From the NCBI GenBank assembly GCA_905234795.1, contig CAJOIQ010000001.1, positions 1 to 64,000 on the forward strand: DNA of 64,000 bases, written 5' to 3'. The DNA comes from an uncultured Bacteroidales bacterium (GTDB lineage: Bacteria > Bacteroidota > Bacteroidia > Bacteroidales > UBA932). Made by a program: the position numbers and the translations under genes. The stretch's first letter is position 1. The number at the start of each line of letters is the position of its first letter. Positions 45,007-53,868 of this stretch are shown here, in pieces. The notes beneath the pieces are model-generated. The model was given only the letters and a program-made list of their open reading frames with translations, searched no databases and was not told the origin of the DNA.

Positions 45007-46476
45007 TTATTCCGTCCAAAGAACAGACTGGATGGATTTTGCGGGGATTTTACAGGGAACGGACACTTTCCCGCTCACCAGGTTCACCATGAGCTGCTCA
45101 CTGCTCTCGTTGAGGAAGAGCACGGCCTGGGAGCCGTCGGGGTTGCGGAACCACAGGTAAGTGAGGCCGGTGGAGGAATAACCGGAGGTGCCCAGACGCA
45201 CGGCTCCGGGCTGGAGCACTTTGGAGCACTGGGCCACATTGTAGTAGTGCGAGTTGCGCACCAGGGAATGGTCCTTGGAATTCAGGGTGACAGCGCCCCA
45301 GCAGGTGCCGCATCCGCCGGGCCGATACGGCTTGTGCTCGCTGTCCAGCATCAGGTTCCACAGGGTGACGCCCTTGCCGAAGCGCGACAGCGTTCCCATG
45401 AAAATATCCCGGAAGTCGTTGATGAGGCAGCCGTCGAAACTGTAGTTCCAGGTGCCGATGGAGGCTTCCGTGAAATAGATTTCTTTGTCGGGGGCGCTGT
45501 TGTGGATCTTGTCCAGTACGCTCACATTGCCTCCGTAGTTGTGCCAGGCGCTGCCCGCCACATAGGCCGATGCATCGGCGTCGGCGTAGATGCGCAGCGG
45601 ATAATCGGCCTGGTCGCTCATGCCGTCGTAATTGTAATTGTGGTCGAAGAGCAGGATCTTGGCCTTGATGCCGGCCTTGGCAAACGCAGGGCCCACGGCC
45701 TCCTTGATGAAGGACAGCTGGTCGGCCCAGGGCATGTACAGCGACATGGAATTGCCGCGGTTCAGGGGCTCGTTCTGGAGGGTTACCGCCTGGATATGAT
45801 ATCCCCGGCTTTCCATCTCCCGGATCCATTTCACAAAATACTGGGCGTAATCCTGATAGTGGAGCGGATTCAGCCGGCCCCCTGTCCACTTGCTGTACGG
45901 CAGCGATCCGTTCTCCCCCATCTTCATCCACACCGGGCAGCTCCAGGGAGAGCCGATGATCTTCACGTCCGGGTTAATCCGGTAAATCTGGTCCAGGATG
46001 GGGAATACCCACTGCTCGTCCGAGGGATGAACGGAAAAGTTCTCCATGCCGGGCGTGTCGCACCAGGTGAACTCGTCCATGGAAAAGTCGGATCCGCCGA
46101 TGCACACGCGGATAAGGGAGGAGCCGATGCCCTTTTCCCGGCTGAAAATTTCTTCCAGAAAAGCGGTGCGGTCCGCTGCGTCCATCAGCATAAGGTTGTA
46201 GCAGCTGGCCTGGGTGATGGCCAGGCCGAAGCCGTCTACCGTCTGATAACTGGTTCCGTCCAGGGACACTTTGTAGAAGTTCACGTCCTCCGGTTTTCCC
46301 AGCACAAGCTGGCTGGGTTCCATCCGTGCGCCGGCCACCGAGGTAGTGTACACCCGGGCGTAAGACTTCGCGGAAGGATCCGGTGCGGGATCGGGATCCG
46401 GCGTCACCGCCGAGGAAGGCCCGCAGGAAGAGAACAGGTACAGAGCAAGAAGGAGCAGGGACCGCATACTTTTCAT
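45007..46476 (-). CDS. Glycoside hydrolase family 30 (endo-beta-1,6-glucanase/glucosylceramidase-like)
   Basis: YQTVDGFGLAITQASCYNLM, IGSPWSCPVWMK, QAVTLQNEPLN, EIYFTEASIGTW. Confidence 0.88.
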   Translation of the reverse strand: MKSMRSLLLLALYLFSSCGPSSAVTPDPDPAPDPSAKSYARVYTTSVAGARMEPSQLVLGKPEDVNFYKVSLDGTSYQTVDGFGLAITQASCYNLMLMDAADRTAFLEEIFSREKGIGSSLIRVCIGGSDFSMDEFTWCDTPGMENFSVHPSDEQWVFPILDQIYRINPDVKIIGSPWSCPVWMKMGENGSLPYSKWTGGRLNPLHYQDYAQYFVKWIREMESRGYHIQAVTLQNEPLNRGNSMSLYMPWADQLSFIKEAVGPAFAKAGIKAKILLFDHNYNYDGMSDQADYPLRIYADADASAYVAGSAWHNYGGNVSVLDKIHNSAPDKEIYFTEASIGTWNYSFDGCLINDFRDIFMGTLSRFGKGVTLWNLMLDSEHKPYRPGGCGTCWGAVTLNSKDHSLVRNSHYYNVAQCSKVLQPGAVRLGTSGYSSTGLTYLWFRNPDGSQAVLFLNESSEQLMVNLVSGKVSVPCKIPAKSIQSVLWTE

Positions 46477-46481
46477 AACAA

Positions 46482-48719
46482 CTATAATACTTTAAAGGAT
46501 AGAGCCTCGCCGGAATCGCTGTCTCCGGCCACCCACAGCTGGAAGTCTCCGGCTTCCACTTTCTTCACGCCGTCCAGGCCCACGAAGGCGAGTTCCCGTA
46601 CGGGAATCTTCACCGTGAGGGTGCGGCTTTCTCCGGCTTTAAGGCTCACGCGCTGGAAGGCCTTGAGTTCCTTCACCGGGCGGGTGATGGAGCCCACCAG
46701 GTCACGCACGTACACCTGGGCCACCTCGGTGCCGTCATAGGCGCCGGTATTGGCCAGGGTGAAGGTTACGCTGATGGTGTCGTCGGCTTTGTAGGCCTCC
46801 TTATCCAGGCCGATGCCGGAATAGGCAAAGCTGGTGTAGCTGAGGCCGTAGCCGAAGGGGAACAGCGGATAGGCGCCGTAATCCAGATAGTAGGAGGTGT
46901 TGCCCAGGGACGTCTGGCCGGCTTCGGCCGGGATGTCGTCCAGCAGGGTTTCTCCCCTGTACGGACGGCCGGTCATGTTGTGGCTGTAGTACAGCGGGGC
47001 CTGACCCACCGTGCGCAGGAAGGTAATGGGCGTTTTTCCGGAAGGATTGGCATCTCCGAAGATGAGGTTGGCAAGTGCCGGACCGCCCATGGTACCGGGA
47101 TGGAAGCTGTACAGCATGGCATCCACGTTGGGAAGGTCGCGCTCGATGGTGAGCGGACGGCCTGCCATCACGGTGGCTACCACCGGCTTACCGGCGGTCT
47201 TCAGGGCCGCAAGCAGTTCGCTCTGGGAGCCCTTCAGGTTCAGGTCGGCCAGGGAGTGGGCCTCACCGGAGAGGATGGCTTCCTCTCCCAAGAACACCAG
47301 CACTACGTCGGCGCGGTGTGCCGCGGCCACTACGTCGGCAAAGCTGTTACGTTTTTCGCGACTGTAAGTGAGGCCGGGGACATAGTCCACCTTGCCGGGA
47401 AAACGCTCCTGTAAAGCCTTGAGAGGCGTCACGGAATGCGCTTTTTCACCGTCGAAGGCCCAGGTGCCCAACTGGTCGTGCGGGGCGTTGGCCATGGGAC
47501 CGGTGACCAGGATGCGGGCGCCGGCTTTGAGCGGAAGGACGCCGTCGTTCTTGAGCAGGATGACAGATTCCTCAACGGTCTTCTGGGCCGATGCCAGATG
47601 CTCGGGAGCATACTGCACCGCCTTGGCGGCTTCCACGTCCACATAGGGATTCTCGAACAGGCCCAGCAGCACTTTCACGCGCAGGATGTTGCGCACGGCG
47701 TTGTCGATGGTCTTCATGCTCACGGCTCCGCTCCTGACCAGTTCTTCCAGATGAGAGAGGAAGCCGAAGGTCATCATGTCCATGTCCACACCGGCGTTCA
47801 CGGCCTTTTCGGCCACGTCCTTGCGGTCTGTGCCAAAACCATGGTTGATCATTTCGCCCATGGAATTCCAGTCGGTGACCACCAGGCCGTCGAAGCCCCA
47901 TTCGCCGCGGAGGACGTCCTTCACTACGAAGGTATTGCCCGTGGAAGGCACGCCGTCGTTGTCGTTGAAGGAAGTCATCAGCGTCATGGCTCCAGCCTTG
48001 ATGGCGGCCTCGAACGGAGGCAGATACACATTGCGCAGCTGGCGTTCGGTGAGGTAAGTGCTGTTGTAGTCACGGCCGCCTTCGGCAGCGCCGTAACCCA
48101 CGAAATGCTTTACGCAGGCGGCCATGGAGGTGCTGTCCAGGCTGGAACCCTGGTAACCGCGCACCATGGCTTCTCCCATCCGGGCGTCCAGGTAAGTGTC
48201 CTCACCGCTGCCCTCGGCAATGCGGCCCCAGCGGGGATCGCGGGCAATGTCCAGCATGGGCGAGAACGTCCAGCGCACACCCTGGGCGGTAGCCTCAACG
48301 GCTGCCACACGGGCACCCTCTTCCACCATAGCGGGGTCAAAAGTAGCCGCCAGGCCCAGGGGAATGGGATAGATGGTGTGGAATCCGTGAATGACGTCGC
48401 GGCCCACCAGCAGCGGGATGTGCAGGCGGGATTCCTCTACGGCAATGCGCTGGAATTCATTCAGCTTCACCGGGTCCACCTCGTTCAGGATGGAGCCGAT
48501 CTGGCCTTTGCGCAGGGCGTCGGCATAATTGGACACCTCTCCCCCGGCGGAAACCTGGTTCATCTGGCCGATTTTCTCGGCCAGGGTCATCTGCGAGAGC
48601 AGTTTCTCCACGCGTTTTTCCACCTCGGGGGTGCTGCCCACGGTGGTGCCTTGCTGTCCCGTGCAGGAGAACAAAAGCAGCACCAGGGCCGACAGGTATA
48701 GGTTTCGGATACTTTTCAT
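46482..48719 (-). CDS. Glycoside hydrolase family 3 beta-glucosidase
   Basis: MSQ..KIGQM, KHFVGYGAAEGGRDYN, GFDGLVVTDWNSMGE, C-terminal Fn3-like domain. Confidence 0.93.
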   Translation of the reverse strand: MKSIRNLYLSALVLLLFSCTGQQGTTVGSTPEVEKRVEKLLSQMTLAEKIGQMNQVSAGGEVSNYADALRKGQIGSILNEVDPVKLNEFQRIAVEESRLHIPLLVGRDVIHGFHTIYPIPLGLAATFDPAMVEEGARVAAVEATAQGVRWTFSPMLDIARDPRWGRIAEGSGEDTYLDARMGEAMVRGYQGSSLDSTSMAACVKHFVGYGAAEGGRDYNSTYLTERQLRNVYLPPFEAAIKAGAMTLMTSFNDNDGVPSTGNTFVVKDVLRGEWGFDGLVVTDWNSMGEMINHGFGTDRKDVAEKAVNAGVDMDMMTFGFLSHLEELVRSGAVSMKTIDNAVRNILRVKVLLGLFENPYVDVEAAKAVQYAPEHLASAQKTVEESVILLKNDGVLPLKAGARILVTGPMANAPHDQLGTWAFDGEKAHSVTPLKALQERFPGKVDYVPGLTYSREKRNSFADVVAAAHRADVVLVFLGEEAILSGEAHSLADLNLKGSQSELLAALKTAGKPVVATVMAGRPLTIERDLPNVDAMLYSFHPGTMGGPALANLIFGDANPSGKTPITFLRTVGQAPLYYSHNMTGRPYRGETLLDDIPAEAGQTSLGNTSYYLDYGAYPLFPFGYGLSYTSFAYSGIGLDKEAYKADDTISVTFTLANTGAYDGTEVAQVYVRDLVGSITRPVKELKAFQRVSLKAGESRTLTVKIPVRELAFVGLDGVKKVEAGDFQLWVAGDSDSGEALSFKVL

Positions 48720-48722
48720 CGT

Positions 48723-49859
48723 TTATTTTTTCTTGAATACGCGGACGTATGCTACTTTCATCGTGCAAGGGAGCGCCGACTCATCTACACCCTGGTTTCC
48801 TCCCCAGTCTCCTCCCCAGGCGAGGTTGAGAATAAGGTAAAAGTTCTTATTGAACGGCCAGGTATCGTCATTCCCCTTCTTGTCGTTCAAAAACGTAAAG
48901 TGCAGTTTTCTGTCTACATAGAAATTGAGGGCCTCCGGCGTCCATTCCAGCGCATAGATGTGATAACCATCTTCGGCCCCAGCCGTGAGTTGCTCATGGG
49001 TTTTCTGGGTATTATTTTTGTGGTTATAACTTGCGCAATGAATAGACGAAGAAGTATAATTGGCATGATAGCCCACTTCTTCCATAATGTCAATTTCGCC
49101 GCAACCGGGCCAGCCGCGGCTGAAGTCGTCGGGCATCATCCAATAGGCAGGCCATGTTCCTTTCCCCTTGGGAAGCCAGATAGCTGCCTCCATGTAACCA
49201 TAGGTCCAGGACTTCTTGGAATACATACGGGCCGAGATGATATCTTTGCCCTCTTTGATGGCTCGAATGTTCAAGACGCCATCTTCAACGAACGCCGTAC
49301 GTACCCCATTGCGGCCTCCGGCCACATAGGTTTGCAACTCATTGTTCACCCACCCCGCCGGTTTGCTTTCGAAACGCCATTTGTTGGCATCGGGAAGGGA
49401 TCCGTCCTCCAGATCAAACTCATCATTCCAGTCCAGCTGATAACCCTCCGGGGTTACCATATCTTCCGGAGCGACGGGTGGCGCGGGCTTTTCCTTTCCG
49501 GTTTGGGATACTTCTACCGTCTTGGAATCACTTCCATAGCGAAAAGTGATGACATTGCTGCGCGTGTCGTAGGTTTTGTTCTCCGCTATTTTCACGGTAA
49601 CAGGAGTAGTTCCCGCTACTCCCCCAGAGGGAGACACGGTGCACCACTCCTTGTCGGAAGCCGCAACGCCCCAGTCGCAATCGGCCGTGACAGTGAGAGT
49701 TTCGGTGGTGGCGGCATCGGCCACAGAAAGGCTTGAGGGATTCACGCTCAGGGTCCCAGCCGACGCGGGTTGCGCCGGCTTGGAACCGCAAGCTGTGATT
49801 AAAAGGGTTGCCGCGGCAAGCGGCAGCAGCAACCCTTTTATGGTGTTGAGCAAATTCAT
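48723..49859 (-). CDS. Glycoside hydrolase family 16 endo-beta-glucanase with N-terminal BACON domain
   Basis: Catalytic GEIDIMEEVG, AYWMMPDD; BACON-like VADAATTETLTVTADCDWGVAASDKEWCTVSPSGG. Confidence 0.93.
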   Translation of the reverse strand: MNLLNTIKGLLLPLAAATLLITACGSKPAQPASAGTLSVNPSSLSVADAATTETLTVTADCDWGVAASDKEWCTVSPSGGVAGTTPVTVKIAENKTYDTRSNVITFRYGSDSKTVEVSQTGKEKPAPPVAPEDMVTPEGYQLDWNDEFDLEDGSLPDANKWRFESKPAGWVNNELQTYVAGGRNGVRTAFVEDGVLNIRAIKEGKDIISARMYSKKSWTYGYMEAAIWLPKGKGTWPAYWMMPDDFSRGWPGCGEIDIMEEVGYHANYTSSSIHCASYNHKNNTQKTHEQLTAGAEDGYHIYALEWTPEALNFYVDRKLHFTFLNDKKGNDDTWPFNKNFYLILNLAWGGDWGGNQGVDESALPCTMKVAYVRVFKKK

Positions 49860-52333
49860 TACTGGACTCTCTTCAGGATGTACTGCCAGGCGATGGCGCC
49901 ACCGTTGTTACCCGTAGCCGTGTAGCTCATCAGGACAAGCTGATTCTTGCTGTAGGACTTCACATAGAGCCAGGGTTCGTCGGCGAAATCGTTGTTGGGA
50001 GTATAGGAGAACATACCTCCGTCGGCCAGTTTGATGACCTCGTAGTCACCCACCTCGTCAAGGGTGTAGTTCACCTCAACCTTCTCGATGCCAATCACGA
50101 AGTCGTCACCGTAAGGGCACTCGCCGGTCTTGAGGTCATTGTAAACGGTTACATCCTTGTTGATATAGGACTTGCCGTCCACCGGATCCAGCGTGTACTT
50201 TCCGTCGGCGGTAAAGGTGATCACATCGTTGTACATGAAGGCGTCGTCCTTGCAGTGGGCGTCACCGCTCCACCAGCCGGCAGGATTGCCCAGTTCGGGA
50301 CCGCAGCCAAAGTGACCGTTCACGTCGGCATCCCAGGTCCAGGAACCCACAAGGGCTTCCTCCAGGGAGGCGGGCTCTTCGTCGCCACCGCCCTGACCTT
50401 CCTTGGGCTTGTAAATGAACTGCCAGGAAATGCCCTCATATACACCTACAAGCGTCATGCTTTCGGCCGTGAGTTCCTTGATATACAGGCGGTTAGGCTC
50501 ATCATTAAAGACGGCTGCATTGGGAGCATAACCAAAGAGGGTTCCGGCGGGGAATTCAATATACTCACCGTTGACATCCTCATTGATCACATAGGTGGTT
50601 TCCTGCTTCTCGGCGGGAGCGTCATAGTCCTCGTCACCTGTCTTCAGCTCGGGATGATAACCGGTGTCTTTGTTAACATAGATAACACCGTCGGCACCCG
50701 GATCGAAGATGTACTTGCCGTCGGCAAAGAAGGTGAGTTCGTCATCCTTCACACCATAGGCGTCTTTGTCGTGCGGGGTGGCACTCCACCAACCGCCAGG
50801 GTTACCCAGGTCGGGACCGCAACCCATATAACCGGCCTTGTCATTGGCCAGGATCCAGGTCTTGCTGGTCACATTGAACAGCGGGTCTCCGGCAGGCTGT
50901 GCTCCGTTCTTGGGACGGAAGATAAGCTGCCAGGAAATACCCTCGAAGTTGGCCACCAGGACCATCTTGGTCTCGGAGAGTTCTGCAATGGTGAGGCGGT
51001 TAGGCTGGTCGTTGATGACAGCGGCATTGGGCACGTAGCTGTACAGGATGCCGGCAGGGAATTCAATGTAGTCGCCATTGGCGTCGGAGCCCAGCGTGTA
51101 GGTAGATTCCTGTTTCTCGGCGGGAGCATCGTAGTCGTTTCCGTCACCTAAATAGATTTCGGCATGATAACCGGAATCCTTGTTCACGTACACAACTCCG
51201 TCGGCACCCGGATCAAAGATGTACTTGCCATCCTTGAAGAAGGTGAGTTCGTCGTCCTTTACGCCATAAGCATCTTTGTCGTGCGGAGTGGCACTCCACC
51301 ATCCGGCGGGGTTGGTCACATCCGGGCCGCAACCCATATAACCCTGAGTATCGTTATCCAGGACCCAGGTCTTGCTCTCCTTGCCAAAGAGCGGATCCTC
51401 GGCACCGGCGATGGAACCTTCCGGAACAAACTCAAAGTAGAACGAGATACCATCGGCATTAGCCGGAGTGCTGGCAGTAGCCATGAGCTGGATCTTCTTC
51501 TTGAGGGAAGAGGTCTTGGTCTCCATCAGCTGATAACGGGGCTCGTCCACCAGGGATTTGTGCACCACATAGGAAGGATAGCTGCCTGCGCCCAGGACCA
51601 GGAAGATTTCCTCGATACCTGCATCGTTCCAATTGTTCTCGAAGGTGTAGGTAGATTCAATCTTCTGGGCAGGGAAGAGGTAGTCGTCGTCCAGAACCTC
51701 GTGACCGGCAGGATACTCAGCGTCTTTCTTGGCATAGCTCTGACCGTCAACGGGATTAAGAGTGAACTTGCCTTCGGAATCGAAGGTGAGGATATCGTCA
51801 TACAGGAAACCGGCCTTTCCGTTGGGGTCGCACTGCCACCATCCCTTGGGATCACCCACGGGACCGCAGGCGATATGGCCAGTCTCGGCACTGTTCCATA
51901 CCCAGTTCTGGGATGCGCCGCCGGAAACGGCCTTGATGTAAGGAGAAGGATCGAACGGATCACGGTAGGTGTTCTCCAGGGTGAAGGTCTTCACCACGGA
52001 ACCCTGGGTGAGACCGCCGGCGTTGTAGGCTTTCACCTCAACGGTGTAGTCGCCAGCTTCGCGGAAGCGGAGCTTCAGGTTGTTCTCGGTATAGGAATAG
52101 CGCTTGTTGGCCTTCCCGTCAATCTTCTGGTCGCCGAAGATCCAAACCGGAACCAGACCCTTGTTATTCATGGTGAAGGTAACAAAGTTGGTGGTCTGGT
52201 CAACGGTGATGGTCACGTCCAGGGCCGATGCCTGGGGGACAAGCGCAGAAGAGACTTCCGGATATTGGGGAGCACAGGCGGCGGCAAGTGCCAGGCCGGC
52301 TGCAACAGCTATATATTTCCAGAAATTTTTCAT
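49859..52333 (-). CDS. Surface glycan-binding-type lipoprotein with PKD-like N-terminus and four internal repeats
   Basis: Four GCGP...P.GWW...D.LTF...GK.....D.DG..Y.NKD modules; lipoprotein signal; next to SusD. Confidence 0.78.
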   Translation of the reverse strand: MKNFWKYIAVAAGLALAAACAPQYPEVSSALVPQASALDVTITVDQTTNFVTFTMNNKGLVPVWIFGDQKIDGKANKRYSYTENNLKLRFREAGDYTVEVKAYNAGGLTQGSVVKTFTLENTYRDPFDPSPYIKAVSGGASQNWVWNSAETGHIACGPVGDPKGWWQCDPNGKAGFLYDDILTFDSEGKFTLNPVDGQSYAKKDAEYPAGHEVLDDDYLFPAQKIESTYTFENNWNDAGIEEIFLVLGAGSYPSYVVHKSLVDEPRYQLMETKTSSLKKKIQLMATASTPANADGISFYFEFVPEGSIAGAEDPLFGKESKTWVLDNDTQGYMGCGPDVTNPAGWWSATPHDKDAYGVKDDELTFFKDGKYIFDPGADGVVYVNKDSGYHAEIYLGDGNDYDAPAEKQESTYTLGSDANGDYIEFPAGILYSYVPNAAVINDQPNRLTIAELSETKMVLVANFEGISWQLIFRPKNGAQPAGDPLFNVTSKTWILANDKAGYMGCGPDLGNPGGWWSATPHDKDAYGVKDDELTFFADGKYIFDPGADGVIYVNKDTGYHPELKTGDEDYDAPAEKQETTYVINEDVNGEYIEFPAGTLFGYAPNAAVFNDEPNRLYIKELTAESMTLVGVYEGISWQFIYKPKEGQGGGDEEPASLEEALVGSWTWDADVNGHFGCGPELGNPAGWWSGDAHCKDDAFMYNDVITFTADGKYTLDPVDGKSYINKDVTVYNDLKTGECPYGDDFVIGIEKVEVNYTLDEVGDYEVIKLADGGMFSYTPNNDFADEPWLYVKSYSKNQLVLMSYTATGNNGGAIAWQYILKRVQ

Positions 52334-52344
52334 GATAACTACTA

Positions 52345-53856
52345 CTATTTATTGTAATCGGTCTGATGCAGTGCAGGATCCTTGTCAATCTCGGACTGGG
52401 GGATGGGCCAGTACTTCTTGTTGGGAGTCCAGTCGTTCTGACGATACTCGTGGTTGGCGGCCTTCAGTACTTCGGCGGCTTTGCCGCTGCGCACCAGGTC
52501 CCAATAGCGCTTACCTTCACCCACGAACTCCTTGTGGCGCTCCTGGATAATGGCATCACGGTCCACACCGGTGTCCTTGCAGCCAGCGCGGTCGCGCACC
52601 AGCTTGAGGTAGCTGCTGCCATCCTGGTTCAGCAGGACGGAAAGCTCGGCGGCGTTCAGCAGGGTCTCGGCATAACGGTAGATGCGCTCGTTGTTGCAAT
52701 AGTTTACGTTGTCGGAAGCTTTGTAACCGTGGTTACCGCCTTCGCGGGCGATGTATTTGAGGTTCCAATAGCCGGTGTCCTGCCAACGGGGAGTATACTC
52801 GGCACCCGGGTGGGTTTCGGCATACTTGGCAAAGTTGAGGATACCGCCATCCTTGCGGATGTCACCGTCGTCGTACATGTCATAGGCGCTCTTGGCGATG
52901 GTGCCGAAGCCCCAGCCCTCATGATAGTCGGGAACGTTCTTGGTAGCGGGAATGCCGGTGAGGATGGAGTTCACCTGACCGCCGGCGGCGATGGAGTTAC
53001 CCCAGTCGCGGATACCGCCTTCGGACATGTAGTTGATCTCCCAGATGGATTCCGGACCCCATTCGCCGCTTTCTTCCCAGATGCCGGCGAAATCGGCTAC
53101 CAGGGAATACTGGCCGCTGGAGATGATCTCCTTCATGTAATTGAGGGCGGTCTGGTAACGGGTGGCGTCGTTCTGGTACAGGACGGCTTCCGTGTAAAGC
53201 ATGTAGGCCATGGCCTTGGTCACGCGGCCTTCGCTGCCCACAGCGGCCTTCATGGGAAGGACATTGAGGTCAATGGCGTCCTCGATGAGCTTGATGAAGT
53301 TGGCGTAAACCTCGTCGGGAGTGAGCTGGGGAGCGATGTAAGGGGACTCCAGGAGGGTCTCCCAATAAGGGATATGGCCCCAGAGTTTCCACAGCATGTT
53401 GTAGTAGTAGGCCATGAGGACCTTGGCCTCGGCCACATAGAGCTTCTTGGTATTGTCGTCCACGCCTTCGGCTCCGTCAACATACTTGATGAGCGTGGCG
53501 GCGCGGTTGATACCGGAATAGTTCACCGTCCACATCTGGTTGCACACATCGGTGGAAGTAGCGGTGTAATAGTGCGTCTTCACAATGATGGGCTGGTCGC
53601 CTTCGTTGGAGCCGCCGGCATACACGTCGTCGCCCATCACGTCAAAGATGAGGTGGAGGTTGTCGTACTGGCCAAAGGCATAGTCATACCATTCCAGCGG
53701 GTCGTAGGCGGCCACAAGGCACTGGAAGAGACGCTCCGGAGTATTGAAGTATTCGTCAAGCGGTTCGGAACTGTTGTGCTTGGGATTGATGAAATCCTTG
53801 GAGCAGGCAGTAAGCAGAACGGCGATGGCACTGAGTGCAAAAATTATCTTTTTCAT
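52345..53856 (-). CDS. SusD/RagB family nutrient-binding lipoprotein
   Basis: Lipoprotein signal LLTACSKDF; RYAETLLNAAELSVLLNQDG, ERHKEFVGEGKRYWDLVR; next to SusC. Confidence 0.93.
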   Translation of the reverse strand: MKKIIFALSAIAVLLTACSKDFINPKHNSSEPLDEYFNTPERLFQCLVAAYDPLEWYDYAFGQYDNLHLIFDVMGDDVYAGGSNEGDQPIIVKTHYYTATSTDVCNQMWTVNYSGINRAATLIKYVDGAEGVDDNTKKLYVAEAKVLMAYYYNMLWKLWGHIPYWETLLESPYIAPQLTPDEVYANFIKLIEDAIDLNVLPMKAAVGSEGRVTKAMAYMLYTEAVLYQNDATRYQTALNYMKEIISSGQYSLVADFAGIWEESGEWGPESIWEINYMSEGGIRDWGNSIAAGGQVNSILTGIPATKNVPDYHEGWGFGTIAKSAYDMYDDGDIRKDGGILNFAKYAETHPGAEYTPRWQDTGYWNLKYIAREGGNHGYKASDNVNYCNNERIYRYAETLLNAAELSVLLNQDGSSYLKLVRDRAGCKDTGVDRDAIIQERHKEFVGEGKRYWDLVRSGKAAEVLKAANHEYRQNDWTPNKKYWPIPQSEIDKDPALHQTDYNK

Positions 53857-53868
53857 ATCCGTGGTCTG

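Noticed and set aside
44296-46740. 814-aa + strand ORF opposite the CotH-like, GH30 and GH3 genes
   Set aside because: Shadow ORF across three genes on the other strand; no recognisable family.
50690-51400. Near-identical DNA blocks considered as an inserted direct repeat element
   Set aside because: They are in-frame protein modules of one lipoprotein, so reported as a domain repeat, not a mobile element.
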